From positions 1 through 25,059 of the IMG/VR virus record IMGVR_UViG_3300030102_007332: 25,059 bases of DNA; one strand, written 5' to 3'. The stretch is from a virus. Position numbers and translations under genes: made by a program. Shown piece after piece: positions 6,172 to 14,900 of the stretch. Each line of letters opens with the position of its first letter. The first letter of the stretch is position 1. The notes beneath the pieces were generated by a model. That model saw only the letters and a list, made by a program, of their open reading frames with translations. It made no database searches and had not been told where the DNA came from.

Positions 6172-8465
6172 GATACTGATGCCTTTGTTACTAATATTGT
6201 GTGATACCCTCTAGCATTTTTTGCCGTTGGACCTGATGTTGTTGTTCCTACTCCAAAATATAACATTGTGCCTTTAGGTATAACCGTATCAGGCCTATAA
6301 TCTATATCTAAGTTTGTATATTTACCTCCTCCATCAAAAGTGGTTTGACTTGCAGTAACAAACCCTAATGTTATAGTAGTTTCATTTCCTTCAACTCTAC
6401 TTGCTGTATATAATGCAGCTGTAAAGTTTTCACCTGCACCTAATCCTGGTCTTGCTGCACTTTGTATTTCAATTCTTGATATATCAAAAGGTAAACACAT
6501 TCCCCAGTTTTGATCGTCATCACCTATATCGAATGATGTGACAGTATTAGGGTCACCTCCTATTGCTTGAGGATCGTTCCAGTTACTAGGTTGATGTCCT
6601 GCGGTGGATCCAAAATATAATGAGTTTTGAATAAACGGACTATCATTCACGTAAAATGGAAGACATCTTAATATATGTTGTTCTCCTATGAAACCTTCAC
6701 TTGAACTAACAGGGCCTGAGGCTGTGACAGGAGCCGTCATTTCTATACCTACAGTACTTCTCAGTTTTGTAAAACTACTATTAGCACCAAACAAGTGAGT
6801 ACTACTTATATAATCTATTGCATTTACACCCTCTACTTGAATAATTCCTGTTGTGTTTATGTTACCTGAGGCTGTTATTCTAGTTGTTTGAATTCCGTAA
6901 GTTCCACTTGCACTTATATTTTGTGAGGCTGTTATATTGGTAGCACTAACAAATCCTATAGTTGCAGTTTTAGTAGAAGGATTAAATTCGAATCCAGCAG
7001 TTGGTGTTACTAAAGTTTCTGCAGTTGCCGATGCATTTGTAGAATCAACCATAACAGGGAAAAAACCTGCATTGGTTGTTGTTCGTATAGTTTTTGCCTG
7101 TGTAGCTATAGAGGCTGCTCCTACTGTTACTTCAGGTAGCTCAACTCCTGCTAATTGTTCATTTGCAGTAGCGGCAGTTATTATTGGATCTGAACCAAAT
7201 ATTACTGATTGAACTTCATCTGTTTTTAGTACATTATCAGAATCTAATATTACAACCGAATTATCTACTCCAGCTGGCATATTATTTACTTTAATGTTTG
7301 TAGCTATATCAAGTGTACTTGCACTTATATTATTTGAACATGTTACAGCTTTGTTAATTTCAACTCTATTAGAAGCAAAAGTTGCTATAGTTAAGTTATT
7401 GCCCTCAATACTTACTGTATCTGATCCAAATTCTAGTCCAGTATTTGCATCGTTTGCGTGACTGACTAGAACATCTGCTTCTATTTTATTTGCTACAATT
7501 GTTCCACTTGCGCTTATATCACCTGAGGCTGTTATATGACCATGATCGATTTGAACAGAATTAGCTTCACTATTTTGAAAAGCTACCATACCTCCATCTG
7601 GGTTTAAGTATAAAGGAGCAACTGCACCATTATTTCTAGCCATTATCTCATTACTATTTATGATAATGTTTGCATCTGTAGTTAATCCTGATTGAAAAGC
7701 ATGACCTGTACTTGTTGCACTAGCGTCTGTTGTTGAGGATAATCTTAAGGTATTTCCTGTTATTGTTCCACTTGCACTTATATCGCCTGAAGCTGTTATA
7801 TGACCGTCTTCCGTGTTAAATGTTATTGATGTTGCTGCATTGTCCTTAAAATATACATTACCTGAGTCGGCATCTATAGTTATATCACCTGCAGAATCTA
7901 ATAAAAATGAATTTGCAATTATTTGTGCAGGCGTATTAGTTTGACCTAAAATTAAATTATTACCTGTACTAATATATGCTATATCTCTAGCTAAACCACT
8001 ACTATTTTCTCCTTGTATTTTTGTGTTATTTGCTATAGTAACAGCACCATCTATATCAACAACATCTAAGTTGGTTGTTCCGTCTACATCTAAATCTCCA
8101 TTAAAATCTACATTACCTGAGGCTGTTAGGTGCGATTCTAATTCAACCTGGCCAGTAAAAACATTTATATCACTACCAGCAAAATTAAGTTCACCTGGGT
8201 TTCCTGGAAATATAGAATTATTACTACCAACAAATGTAATTCTTGAACTTCCAACTTCAATACCCTTTGTTTTAATTATTCCACTTGCACTTATATTAGA
8301 AGCAGTCACATTTGTAAAAACAAAACTTGAAGATACTGCATTTGAACTTCCTGATGTACCATAAAACAATTGACCTGTTGAAACATTTAACCCTAATTCA
8401 CCTTGTACAAGTGAAGATGGTTCTGCAGAACCTGTTCCGTTTTTTGTAATAATTACTTGTGCCAT
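6168..8465 (-). CDS. Tail fibre-like structural protein with ITASG/ISASG repeats
   Basis: A 765-residue protein rich in Ser, Thr, Ala, Gly and Asn, with almost no cysteine. The N-terminus (MAQVIITKNGTGSAEPSS then LVQGELGLNVSTGQLFYG) matches the common phage-fibre opening that anchors to a baseplate or proximal fibre. The middle is beta-rich and carries repeated boxes (ITASGDISASGTI and variants) at about residues 225-240, 310-325 and 500-530. The last 160 residues differ in composition (FYVNDSPFIQNSLYFGSTAG through NWGMCLPFDISRIEI to a hydrophobic end) and look like a compact beta-sandwich tip, the likeliest place for receptor binding. The ATG is two bases after the stop of the 269-residue gene; GGAGG is present but about 19 bases away, so translation may be coupled. 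Function as a virion fibre is inferred from composition and layout. Confidence 0.75.
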   Translation of the reverse strand: MAQVIITKNGTGSAEPSSLVQGELGLNVSTGQLFYGTSGSSNAVSSSFVFTNVTASNISASGIIKTKGIEVGSSRITFVGSNNSIFPGNPGELNFAGSDINVFTGQVELESHLTASGNVDFNGDLDVDGTTNLDVVDIDGAVTIANNTKIQGENSSGLARDIAYISTGNNLILGQTNTPAQIIANSFLLDSAGDITIDADSGNVYFKDNAATSITFNTEDGHITASGDISASGTITGNTLRLSSTTDASATSTGHAFQSGLTTDANIIINSNEIMARNNGAVAPLYLNPDGGMVAFQNSEANSVQIDHGHITASGDISASGTIVANKIEADVLVSHANDANTGLEFGSDTVSIEGNNLTIATFASNRVEINKAVTCSNNISASTLDIATNIKVNNMPAGVDNSVVILDSDNVLKTDEVQSVIFGSDPIITAATANEQLAGVELPEVTVGAASIATQAKTIRTTTNAGFFPVMVDSTNASATAETLVTPTAGFEFNPSTKTATIGFVSATNITASQNISASGTYGIQTTRITASGNINTTGIIQVEGVNAIDYISSTHLFGANSSFTKLRSTVGIEMTAPVTASGPVSSSEGFIGEQHILRCLPFYVNDSPFIQNSLYFGSTAGHQPSNWNDPQAIGGDPNTVTSFDIGDDDQNWGMCLPFDISRIEIQSAARPGLGAGENFTAALYTASRVEGNETTITLGFVTASQTTFDGGGKYTNLDIDYRPDTVIPKGTMLYFGVGTTTSGPTAKNARGYHTILVTKASVS
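6901..6940 (-). repeat. Dispersed ISASG-type coding box
   Basis: The plus strand reads GTTCCACTTGCACTTATATT followed by TTGTGAGGCTGTTATATTGG. It codes, on the minus strand, for a variant of the ITAS..ISASGT box. The first 19 bases match the box at 7765 exactly. Confidence 0.6.
7501..7540 (-). repeat. Dispersed ITASGDISASGTI coding box
   Basis: This 40-base box differs from the one at 7765-7804 at three positions. It codes for HGHITASGDISASGTI. The two copies are 264 bases apart and flank a comparable stretch of the fibre gene, so they could serve as recombination sites. Confidence 0.7.
7765..7804 (-). repeat. Dispersed ITASGDISASGTI coding box
   Basis: Second copy of the near-identical 40-base box in the 765-residue fibre gene; see 7501-7540. 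It codes for DGHITASGDISASGTI. Confidence 0.7.
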
Positions 8466-8467
8466 AT

Positions 8468-9277
8468 CTAAAATCCGTTCATTCCTCCATCGAGGATTTC
8501 TTTATCTGTTGCGGCAGCAAATCCAGCTATTTGTCTAAGTTTTGTAAATGCTACCTCTTCGTTAAACTTTATATTACCATCTCTATCTATTCTAAACTTT
8601 CTATTTGCGTCATTAGCTGCATCTCCAACAATAACACTAAATTCTGTATGTGCAGCTCTTTCAAGTTTAGTACCACTAAGTAGATAATGCTCTTTTATTT
8701 TTTCTTCACTTTCATTATATTTTATAGAACCTACCTCAGTATCGTCTTGTTTTTTATATTTTACAGATTCAACGTCAGTATCGGCTGCTTGGTCATCCTT
8801 TCTTCTTGTATTAAGTGAACCACTATTGTCCAAAAATACAGAACCATCACCAAAAAATATACATGCTCCAGTATCAGTACCTCTAACCAATATGGTACTT
8901 TCATTTACTTGAGCACCACCAACGGTAAGGTTACTCTGAACAGTTGCAGCTCCATGAATATTTGCTTGTCTGCTACTACCTGTAATTGTGAATGCAGCTT
9001 GAAGAGTACCTGCACTATTTCTTGTATCAATTCTAAAACCTACTGCAGTGTTATTATCACTAACACCACAATCAATATGTGCAAAGGGATATGCAGAACT
9101 AAACCGTTCTATAAAGACCTTTTTAGATCCATCGTGCGTTCCAAATAATTGATTTCCTTTTGAAGTTAAGCTGTCTGCTGTGGTAATTATTCCACTTGCA
9201 CTTATGTCGCCTGAGGCTGTAACTTGATGAAGTGTTGCTCGCGAGCCACTAACAACTACTTTTTTCCAATTTGGCAT
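8468..9277 (-). CDS. Fibre-like structural protein, NWKK/VSGS N-terminal family
   Basis: A 269-residue protein that opens MPNWKKVVVSGSRATLHQ, followed at once by a VTASGDISASGII box. The 590-residue protein encoded at 9730-11502 has the same opening, so the two are paralogues at their N-termini, probably a shared attachment segment. The remainder is beta-rich, with a segment resembling the knitted beta-stem repeats of fibres (VQSNLTVGGAQVNESTILVR) and a charged part (KYKKQDDTEVGSIKYNESEE). The end, about residues 225-269, contains KFRIDRDGNIKFNEEVAFTK. No enzymatic motif is seen. The start is supported by GGAG nine bases before ATG. Upstream is the longest gap of the window, with a TATAAATA octamer. 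It is likely a structural fibre or whisker component. Confidence 0.7.
   Translation of the reverse strand: MPNWKKVVVSGSRATLHQVTASGDISASGIITTADSLTSKGNQLFGTHDGSKKVFIERFSSAYPFAHIDCGVSDNNTAVGFRIDTRNSAGTLQAAFTITGSSRQANIHGAATVQSNLTVGGAQVNESTILVRGTDTGACIFFGDGSVFLDNSGSLNTRRKDDQAADTDVESVKYKKQDDTEVGSIKYNESEEKIKEHYLLSGTKLERAAHTEFSVIVGDAANDANRKFRIDRDGNIKFNEEVAFTKLRQIAGFAAATDKEILDGGMNGF
9191..9220 (-). repeat. Dispersed DISASG coding box near the start of the 269-residue gene
   Basis: TCCACTTGCACTTATGTCGC and the following CTGAGGCTGT repeat the box of 7765-7794 with two mismatches over 30 bases. It lies in a different gene from the other copies, showing that the box is spread between genes. Confidence 0.65.
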
Positions 9278-9361
9278 TTTAATATCTCCAATTACGGTTG
9301 GTTACAGAAAAATTCTGCCCACTTCCCTTTAGGGCCAATAATCATTTAATATAAATATATA
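9278..9361. promoter_or_regulatory. Longest intergenic gap, with TATAAATA octamer (9350-9357)
   Basis: The gap lies between the 50-residue gene and the 269-residue fibre gene. The plus strand has TATAAATA at 9350-9357. On the gene strand the gap then holds two small inverted repeats, CCCTAAAGGG and CAGAATTTTTCTG, before GGAG and the ATG at 9277. The hairpins are short, and neither is followed by a clear U-tract. I read the region as a probable transcription start and leader; a weak terminator cannot be excluded. Confidence 0.35.
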
Positions 9362-9514
9362 TTAAGATGCTTTTGAAGCTAGTTTTTTCTCTTGTTTTGC
9401 AGCTTCTTTTTCTAGTTTTCCTAAAAGCATTGAAATATATGTCGCATCTGAACCTTTTATTGTCATTGCTCGTACCGCTTGTGTCAAAACTTGATAATCT
9501 TGTAAATTTAACAT
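9362..9514 (-). CDS. Small hypothetical protein, 50 residues
   Basis: A short gene that starts with ATG at 9514 and ends with TAA at 9362-9364. The product begins MLNLQDYQVLTQAVRAMTIK, continues GSDATYISMLLGKLEKEAAK and ends in a lysine/alanine-rich tail. It is helical, amphipathic and without membrane segments. Support for expression is strong: AAAGGAG lies 8-14 bases before the ATG and overlaps the stop region of the preceding 63-residue gene, which implies coupled translation. Two such small genes between fibre genes suggest roles in fibre assembly or chaperoning, but nothing in the sequence proves it. I do not recognise a named family. Confidence 0.75.
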   Translation of the reverse strand: MLNLQDYQVLTQAVRAMTIKGSDATYISMLLGKLEKEAAKQEKKLASKAS

Positions 9515-9517
9515 AAC

Positions 9518-9709
9518 CTATTCTCCTTTATATTGTAATTGTAATTTTGTTGTTAGGTGATAAAGTGAATCTATCATATCACCATTAAAATTAGAATTTT
9601 TAATTAGTTGTAAAATAATATTTAGTTCTTCTTGTGTTAACTGAACTACAACAACATCAGGCGTTTTTGACTGCTTGGCCTGTTGTTTTTTGTCTTGAAA
9701 TATTCCCAT
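9518..9709 (-). CDS. Small hypothetical protein, 63 residues
   Basis: The frame is open from an ATG at 9739, but that start would overlap the end of the 590-residue gene and lacks a ribosome site. The ATG at 9709 has AAAAAGGG eight or nine bases upstream and gives MGIFQDKKQQAKQSKTPDVV, so I prefer it. After a basic, glutamine-rich N-terminus comes a beta strand (VVVVQLT) and then two amphipathic helices (QEELNIILQLIKNSNFNG; IDSLYHLTTKLQLQYKGE). The compact helical plan is typical of small phage accessory proteins that bind a partner. The stop codon overlaps the Shine-Dalgarno of the 50-residue gene that follows. Function is unknown; location suggests virion assembly. Confidence 0.75.
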   Translation of the reverse strand: MGIFQDKKQQAKQSKTPDVVVVQLTQEELNIILQLIKNSNFNGDMIDSLYHLTTKLQLQYKGE

Positions 9710-9729
9710 AATAACCCTTTTTAACTTTA

Positions 9730-11502
9730 TTAACTCCAAACATATATATCTTCAGTAGAAGTATCAACTACCATCATACCAAGTCTAGCTGCATCTTCAG
9801 AACCAAAGTCTGTTGGATTACCAGACGGTGCACCATTAGATCCAGAAACTGCTACTAACATTTGTGGAGCTCCTGCAGCTTTTACAGCAAAAGCAGTATC
9901 TCCTGCGCCTACAACACCTTCTCCTGTAATCGTCCACCTCTGGGCACTATCATCATAACCAAGACCAGCTCCTAAATTATTATCTGTTTGAACAATAATA
10001 CCACCATCACCAGTATTTGAACCTGAATTTAACAGTATAAATTTATCTTCTACATTTAAGTTTGCAACGTTTAGTGTTGTTGTATCACCACTTACAATCA
10101 AGTCTCCAGTTACTACTAGATCGTTACCAATAGTTACCACATCATTACTATCACCAATTTGTACAGCGTTAGAGCCAAAACCACCAGCTAATCTAGTTTT
10201 TAAGTTTGCAACAGATACATCGACGTCAGTGTTAGTTGTAAATGTTAAAGCTGATTGTAAAAATGTTGTTAATCTACTAACATCAGAACGTCTAAGAGAA
10301 CCAGCATCACTAATTAAAATTTCATCTGTACTTGCGATAGCAGCGTTAATATCATCTTGGCCAGATATAACGTTGTCGTTAAGCATTGAGCCTTCAACAG
10401 CATTTGCTTGAATAGTTGTATCACCATCAGCTCCTAATGCAATGTCTCCACTTACTGCAACAGAGTTAATATCTGTTCCATCACCAATAAGTATTCTACC
10501 ACTTGTTTTAGCATCTAGATCTGTTGGAGCATTTGAACCACCACCGACCTTAACAGTACCTCTTGTCATATTGGCTAATTTAGCATTAGTTACCTTGTCA
10601 TTTCCGATTGTAGCTGTACCATCTCTTCCAAGAGTAACATCACCACTCATGGCAACCGATGCACCTTGATTAGAACCATTACCTACAATAATTTGTGTAT
10701 CGGTAACTGTTACTGCAGCTGCAGCAATGGTTCCAGCTGTAATTTGTGCTCCTGACCCTGTATATCCACCATTAAGTTGTCCAGTAATAGTTTTTCCAGG
10801 AAGTAAATCAATACTTTCAGAAACTTGAATTAAAGTTGTACTAAAACCTGCAATGGTAGCATTATTTCCTTGAATTGTTACTGTATCACTAGCAAATGTT
10901 ACTCCAGTATTTGGATCTTCTGCATGGAATATAGAGTTTCCAAAGAAACCACTAGCACTAATAAATCCTGATGTAGATATATGTGAATCCATATCAAGAG
11001 AACCGGTTATTTCTACTCCATCTCCAAATATTTTAACGGTTTGTGTATTATCAATATCAAATATTATTGCATCGTCTGTACCGAAGTCTATTGTATTATT
11101 TTGTGAATTACCACCAATAATTAGGGAATTGTTCTTAATAGAAGTTATCCCTGTTTGTGCAGCACTTACATCTAATTCTTCGTTTGTATTATCAGCAGTT
11201 AAACCTACACCGGCCATTACATCAACATCAACATTAAATGTGATTGTGTCGTTACCTGATTGGTCGGTTGTAAATGAACCACCGCCTTTAAGACCATCTC
11301 CTGCTGTTAATGTTATAGTTGCATCATTTGCAGCTGACGGTATGCTTGGCAAACTCCTCTTTCCAAAATCTCCATCACTATCTACAACAACATAACTTGT
11401 TTGGTCAGTAGAAGGTAATTGTGCTCTAATTGCACCTGAAGCTGTGATTGATTTCAGTTCAGCATCACTTCCACTTACTATTATTTTTTTCCAATTTGCC
11501 AT
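9730..11502 (-). CDS. Large fibre-like structural protein, NWKK/VSGS N-terminal family
   Basis: A 590-residue, beta-rich, cysteine-free protein. It opens MANWKKIIVSGSDAELKSIT followed by an ASG box, the same N-terminal module as the 269-residue protein. The middle has features usual in phage fibre shafts: GDGLKGGGSFTTDQSGNDTI, KLANMTRGTVKVGGGS, ILIGDGTDINSVAVSGDI, NDNVISGQDDINAAIAS and DEILISDAGSLRRSDVS. A segment near residues 193-215 (NTGVTFASDTVTIQGNN) closely matches NTGLEFGSDTVSIEGNN in the 765-residue protein, so modules are exchanged between the fibre genes. The C-terminus (DAARLGMMVVDTSTEDIYVW) may be a trimer cap. The start is supported by GAGG eight bases upstream. The gap before it contains a TATAAATA octamer. 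The product is likely a long or short fibre, or a whisker, of the virion. Confidence 0.75.
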   Translation of the reverse strand: MANWKKIIVSGSDAELKSITASGAIRAQLPSTDQTSYVVVDSDGDFGKRSLPSIPSAANDATITLTAGDGLKGGGSFTTDQSGNDTITFNVDVDVMAGVGLTADNTNEELDVSAAQTGITSIKNNSLIIGGNSQNNTIDFGTDDAIIFDIDNTQTVKIFGDGVEITGSLDMDSHISTSGFISASGFFGNSIFHAEDPNTGVTFASDTVTIQGNNATIAGFSTTLIQVSESIDLLPGKTITGQLNGGYTGSGAQITAGTIAAAAVTVTDTQIIVGNGSNQGASVAMSGDVTLGRDGTATIGNDKVTNAKLANMTRGTVKVGGGSNAPTDLDAKTSGRILIGDGTDINSVAVSGDIALGADGDTTIQANAVEGSMLNDNVISGQDDINAAIASTDEILISDAGSLRRSDVSRLTTFLQSALTFTTNTDVDVSVANLKTRLAGGFGSNAVQIGDSNDVVTIGNDLVVTGDLIVSGDTTTLNVANLNVEDKFILLNSGSNTGDGGIIVQTDNNLGAGLGYDDSAQRWTITGEGVVGAGDTAFAVKAAGAPQMLVAVSGSNGAPSGNPTDFGSEDAARLGMMVVDTSTEDIYVWS

Positions 11503-11548
11503 TCTTATTCCTCATTCATCGGCTTTTACCGACATCTAATTGTACATA

Positions 11549-11556
11549 TATAAATA
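11549..11556. promoter_or_regulatory. TATAAATA octamer in the gap 11503-11570
   Basis: TATAAATA lies on the plus strand about 46 bases upstream of the start of the 590-residue fibre gene. In gene orientation it reads CGTATATTTATATATGTAC. It is one of six matching gap octamers. Confidence 0.4.
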
Positions 11557-11570
11557 TACGAGTTTTATTA

Positions 11571-11921
11571 TTATGAATTATCTCCAACATAAAATACACC
11601 ATCTTTATAGTATATTCCTCCTTCAACGGCAGTTGGTGCACTATCTGGAGCTCCAAAAACTGTAACTCCTTCTGTATTTACTTTTAATTTTGCCGAATTA
11701 CTACCCACTGTTGGCATACTAACAATAAATGGGTCACGAGCAGAAGATCCCGTTAATACAAAACTAGATGAAACAAATACACCTACATCAGACTTTATAG
11801 ATATATCAGTTGAAGCAGATAATATAAAATCTGAGGCAGAACCAGTTATGAATGCAGTCTGAGCTGATGAAGCTGAAAACTGCATAACACCTATTCCTGG
11901 TACTATTCTAATATCTGCCAT
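11571..11921 (-). CDS. Small fibre-associated structural protein
   Basis: A 116-residue protein rich in Ser, Ala and Thr (MADIRIVPGIGVMQFSASSA, then alternating beta-prone segments) ending APTAVEGGIYYKDGVFYVGD. The ending recalls a common terminal motif of phage fibre and baseplate proteins (EGGxYY...FYxG). No enzymatic motif is visible. The ATG overlaps the stop of the giant tail gene by one base (TAATG), with GGAG about 10 bases upstream, so it is translationally coupled to that gene and probably made in proportion to it. This suggests a partner such as a cap, adaptor or small chaperone of the giant protein. That role is inferred from coupling and composition only. Confidence 0.7.
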   Translation of the reverse strand: MADIRIVPGIGVMQFSASSAQTAFITGSASDFILSASTDISIKSDVGVFVSSSFVLTGSSARDPFIVSMPTVGSNSAKLKVNTEGVTVFGAPDSAPTAVEGGIYYKDGVFYVGDNS

Positions 11922-14900
11922 TATATTATTGTCTCCAATGGATCTACATCTTTTCTAGTTCCATGAACTAGATAGTAGGCCTGTATTTTACTAGAAAACA
12001 TATTTCCATTTTTAATAAATATCTTATTGTCTTTAATTTCGCTAACATATAGGTTTTGGTGTTGACCAATAGGAGTCAACTGTACAGTTATAGTATCTTC
12101 ATCAACTAATCCTACCCATTCCTCTGGTAGTTCAATAGTACTAGTTGTTGTTTTTCCTCTATAATATACTGCGTGTTCTGGTCCCTCTAATACACCATAT
12201 TTTAATTTATTTCCTGGTCTTGTTGGGTGAGGAATAACGAATGATTTGACAGCAGCTTCTAACGTTCCATCAATACTAATATTTGTTGGATTAGCACCAC
12301 CACTACCAGTTATATTTCCATGTATTTCAATACTACCAGATCTTGCAACTAATAAATCTCTTCGTTTATTAAATGCATGACCATCTCCAATTGTAAATAC
12401 TGCATCTGTTACTCCATGTTTATTATTCATTCCAAGTACAATAGAACCACCTTTTGAACCAGAATTTACAAGTTGTGTACCAATTGCATGGTGACCGTTT
12501 GTTGAAGTTGCGGATATATGGTTATATGAACCTAATACTATACCACCGTCATTATCTTCGTTATGATTACCATAACCAAACACCATAGTGACATCACTAA
12601 GACCTTTGTTTCCAGCGCTACCACCGACAAAGTTTGCCAGACCCGATCCACTACTCAAGTATCCCATAACAATAGATCTAGCATTTTGATTTGTAACTGC
12701 ATTTCCTTGACCTACAATTAGAGATTCTGCACCATTGATTATTGCGTTATTTGGTATACCGTTTTGATTAGCTCTTTCACCAACAATAAGAGAACCTTCA
12801 AATATAGATACATCATCTCCCATTGGAGTTGCATTTATATTTGATTGTACATGTCTGTCATTATGTCTTACATTTATTGCACCAAAGAAATAATTTTCAG
12901 GAGCTGTACTTTCTACCTGTATATTTCCACTACCAGTAATATTTCTAAAGTCCACATCTCTAGCAATTATATCATCACTAGAACTTATTATACAACTTGC
13001 CGTTACCTTAGACCTTATCAATAAGAAGTTATCACAGTCTGTACCAATAGTTACGTCATTTAATAAGTCACCTGTGCCCGATGTAAAGAAGTTATTATTG
13101 ATTACAGTTGGTTGAGTTATATTTACAATAGGACCAATTACAAAAGTATTATTTATTGAGAATGTTCCTACACCACCTCCTGATTGTCCACCAAGAGTTG
13201 TATTAGATGTGCTACCTCCTTGGTATAAATCTCCATTTTGGTCTACTACAACAGGAGTTGTTCTTCTATCTTGTGCATCTGGAAGAGTTTCAAATCTAAC
13301 TATTGGTGTTGTAGTACTATGGTTAATAGAATTTGAAACATGTAGTCTCCTCTGAGGGTCATGAGTACCAATACCTACACCACCTTCATGGGCAATTGTC
13401 ATTCTTTGAGTTTCTACATTTACACCACCAGTATTTCTAGCATCATCATTACCTGTAAAGAATCTAATTTCTTGACCTCTGTCTCCACGTGCATGTATAT
13501 TTATACTACCTTGTGGATTACCTCCTGTAGTTATATGTAGAACTTCTTGTAATAATCTTCTTCCACCTGCATCAGTATCACCTCCATCTCCAAGATCGTT
13601 TCCAGTTGTTCCACCTTCATAAGTATCTGGATGGTATGATATAGAACCACCAGCAATTCCTCTTGTTCCACCAAAACCATAACTTGCACGTGAATTTAAG
13701 GCATTTACAGCAATTCCTGACCTTGGTCCGTTTGTTGATGGAGAACTACCTCCTGGAGTACCTCCATCTTGAATAAATTTAGATGAAGTTTCCCAGTTGG
13801 TAACGTTCAAGAATACTGCTTGTGAACTTGCACTGTAGAATTGGGCAATCCTTGTAGAAGCTTCAGTAAATTGTGCATTTGAATTTTCAAGCCCAAAGGC
13901 AAACTTACCACTACCAGTAAATACTTGCATGGTAGAATGAGAAACATTTAGAGAACCGGTAATTGAATGTATATTACTTGTAGCGTTACCAATTCTTGAT
14001 GCACCTTCAACCTGTAATTGATGTGTCACAGAGTCACTAGAAAAGTCTCCTATACCTACTCTTCCATTGTGATATATTTGGTCTGAAATTGCTGGATCTG
14101 TTAGTGCATTTGAAGCTCCTTGCTTGTACCAATCATTATCAGCACCATAACTTGCCGTACCTACCAAGTCTCCAACAAAACCTCCGCTTGCACTTATTTG
14201 TCCAGAGGCTGTTACGTTTCTTACTTCAATATCTCCGCTAACACTTACATTATTTGAAGCTGTAATATTTGTTGCATTAAGATTTGTTATATTTGCATTT
14301 GAAGCAGTTAGATGGTTAGTTATTATATTATCACTAGAACTTATAACTGAAGAGGTGATATTTGTAACAAAGATATTAGAAGAAGTTATATTTGTAATGT
14401 TAAACTGATTAACTGTACCTAGTGGAGTATCTGAGTCCATTTGATAAAGGTCACCTAAAGCATCAACAATTACCATATTTACAGGTACAGTTGAAGGATA
14501 AGGAGGTAAATCTTCAAATCTAACTATTGGTTCACTAGTATTGTGGCTAAGTGAGTTTGAAACATGTAGTCTTCTTTGTGGATTAAAAGAACCTATACCA
14601 ACTGCACCATCATTCTTAATAGTTACACGTTGTGTTTCTACATTTACACCGCCTGTATTTCTTGCATCATCATTACCTGTAAAGAACCTAATTTGCTGGC
14701 CTCTATCACCTCTTGCGTGTATATTTATACTACCTTGAGGATTACCACCAGTAGATATGTTTAAGACTTCTTGAAGTAGTCTTGCTCCATTTGAATCTAC
14801 ATCACCTCCATCTCCAACATCATCACCAGTTGTAGATCCTTCATAAGTATCTGGATGCATTGCAAATATACCTGCAGTAGTTCCTCTAGTTCCTCCGAGG

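Noticed and set aside
9308-9338. CCCTAAAGGG and CAGAATTTTTCTG as a rho-independent terminator
   Set aside because: Both stems are short, the loops are very small or AT-only, and no run of U follows the GC-rich stem.
9710-9739. ATG at 9739 for the 63-residue gene
   Set aside because: It lies inside the end of the 590-residue gene and lacks a ribosome site. The ATG at 9709 has a strong AAAAAGGG.
11516-11534. Inverted repeat TCGG...CCGA upstream of the 590-residue gene as a terminator
   Set aside because: The stem is only four base pairs and no U-tract follows in gene orientation. It is more likely chance or a minor leader structure.
13490-14732. TATTTATA (late-promoter core on the gene strand) at about 13497 and 14721
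   Set aside because: Both lie at the same place in the two copies of the duplicated stem module and encode the conserved residues INIH, so the codons explain them. They are inside a gene with no start nearby.
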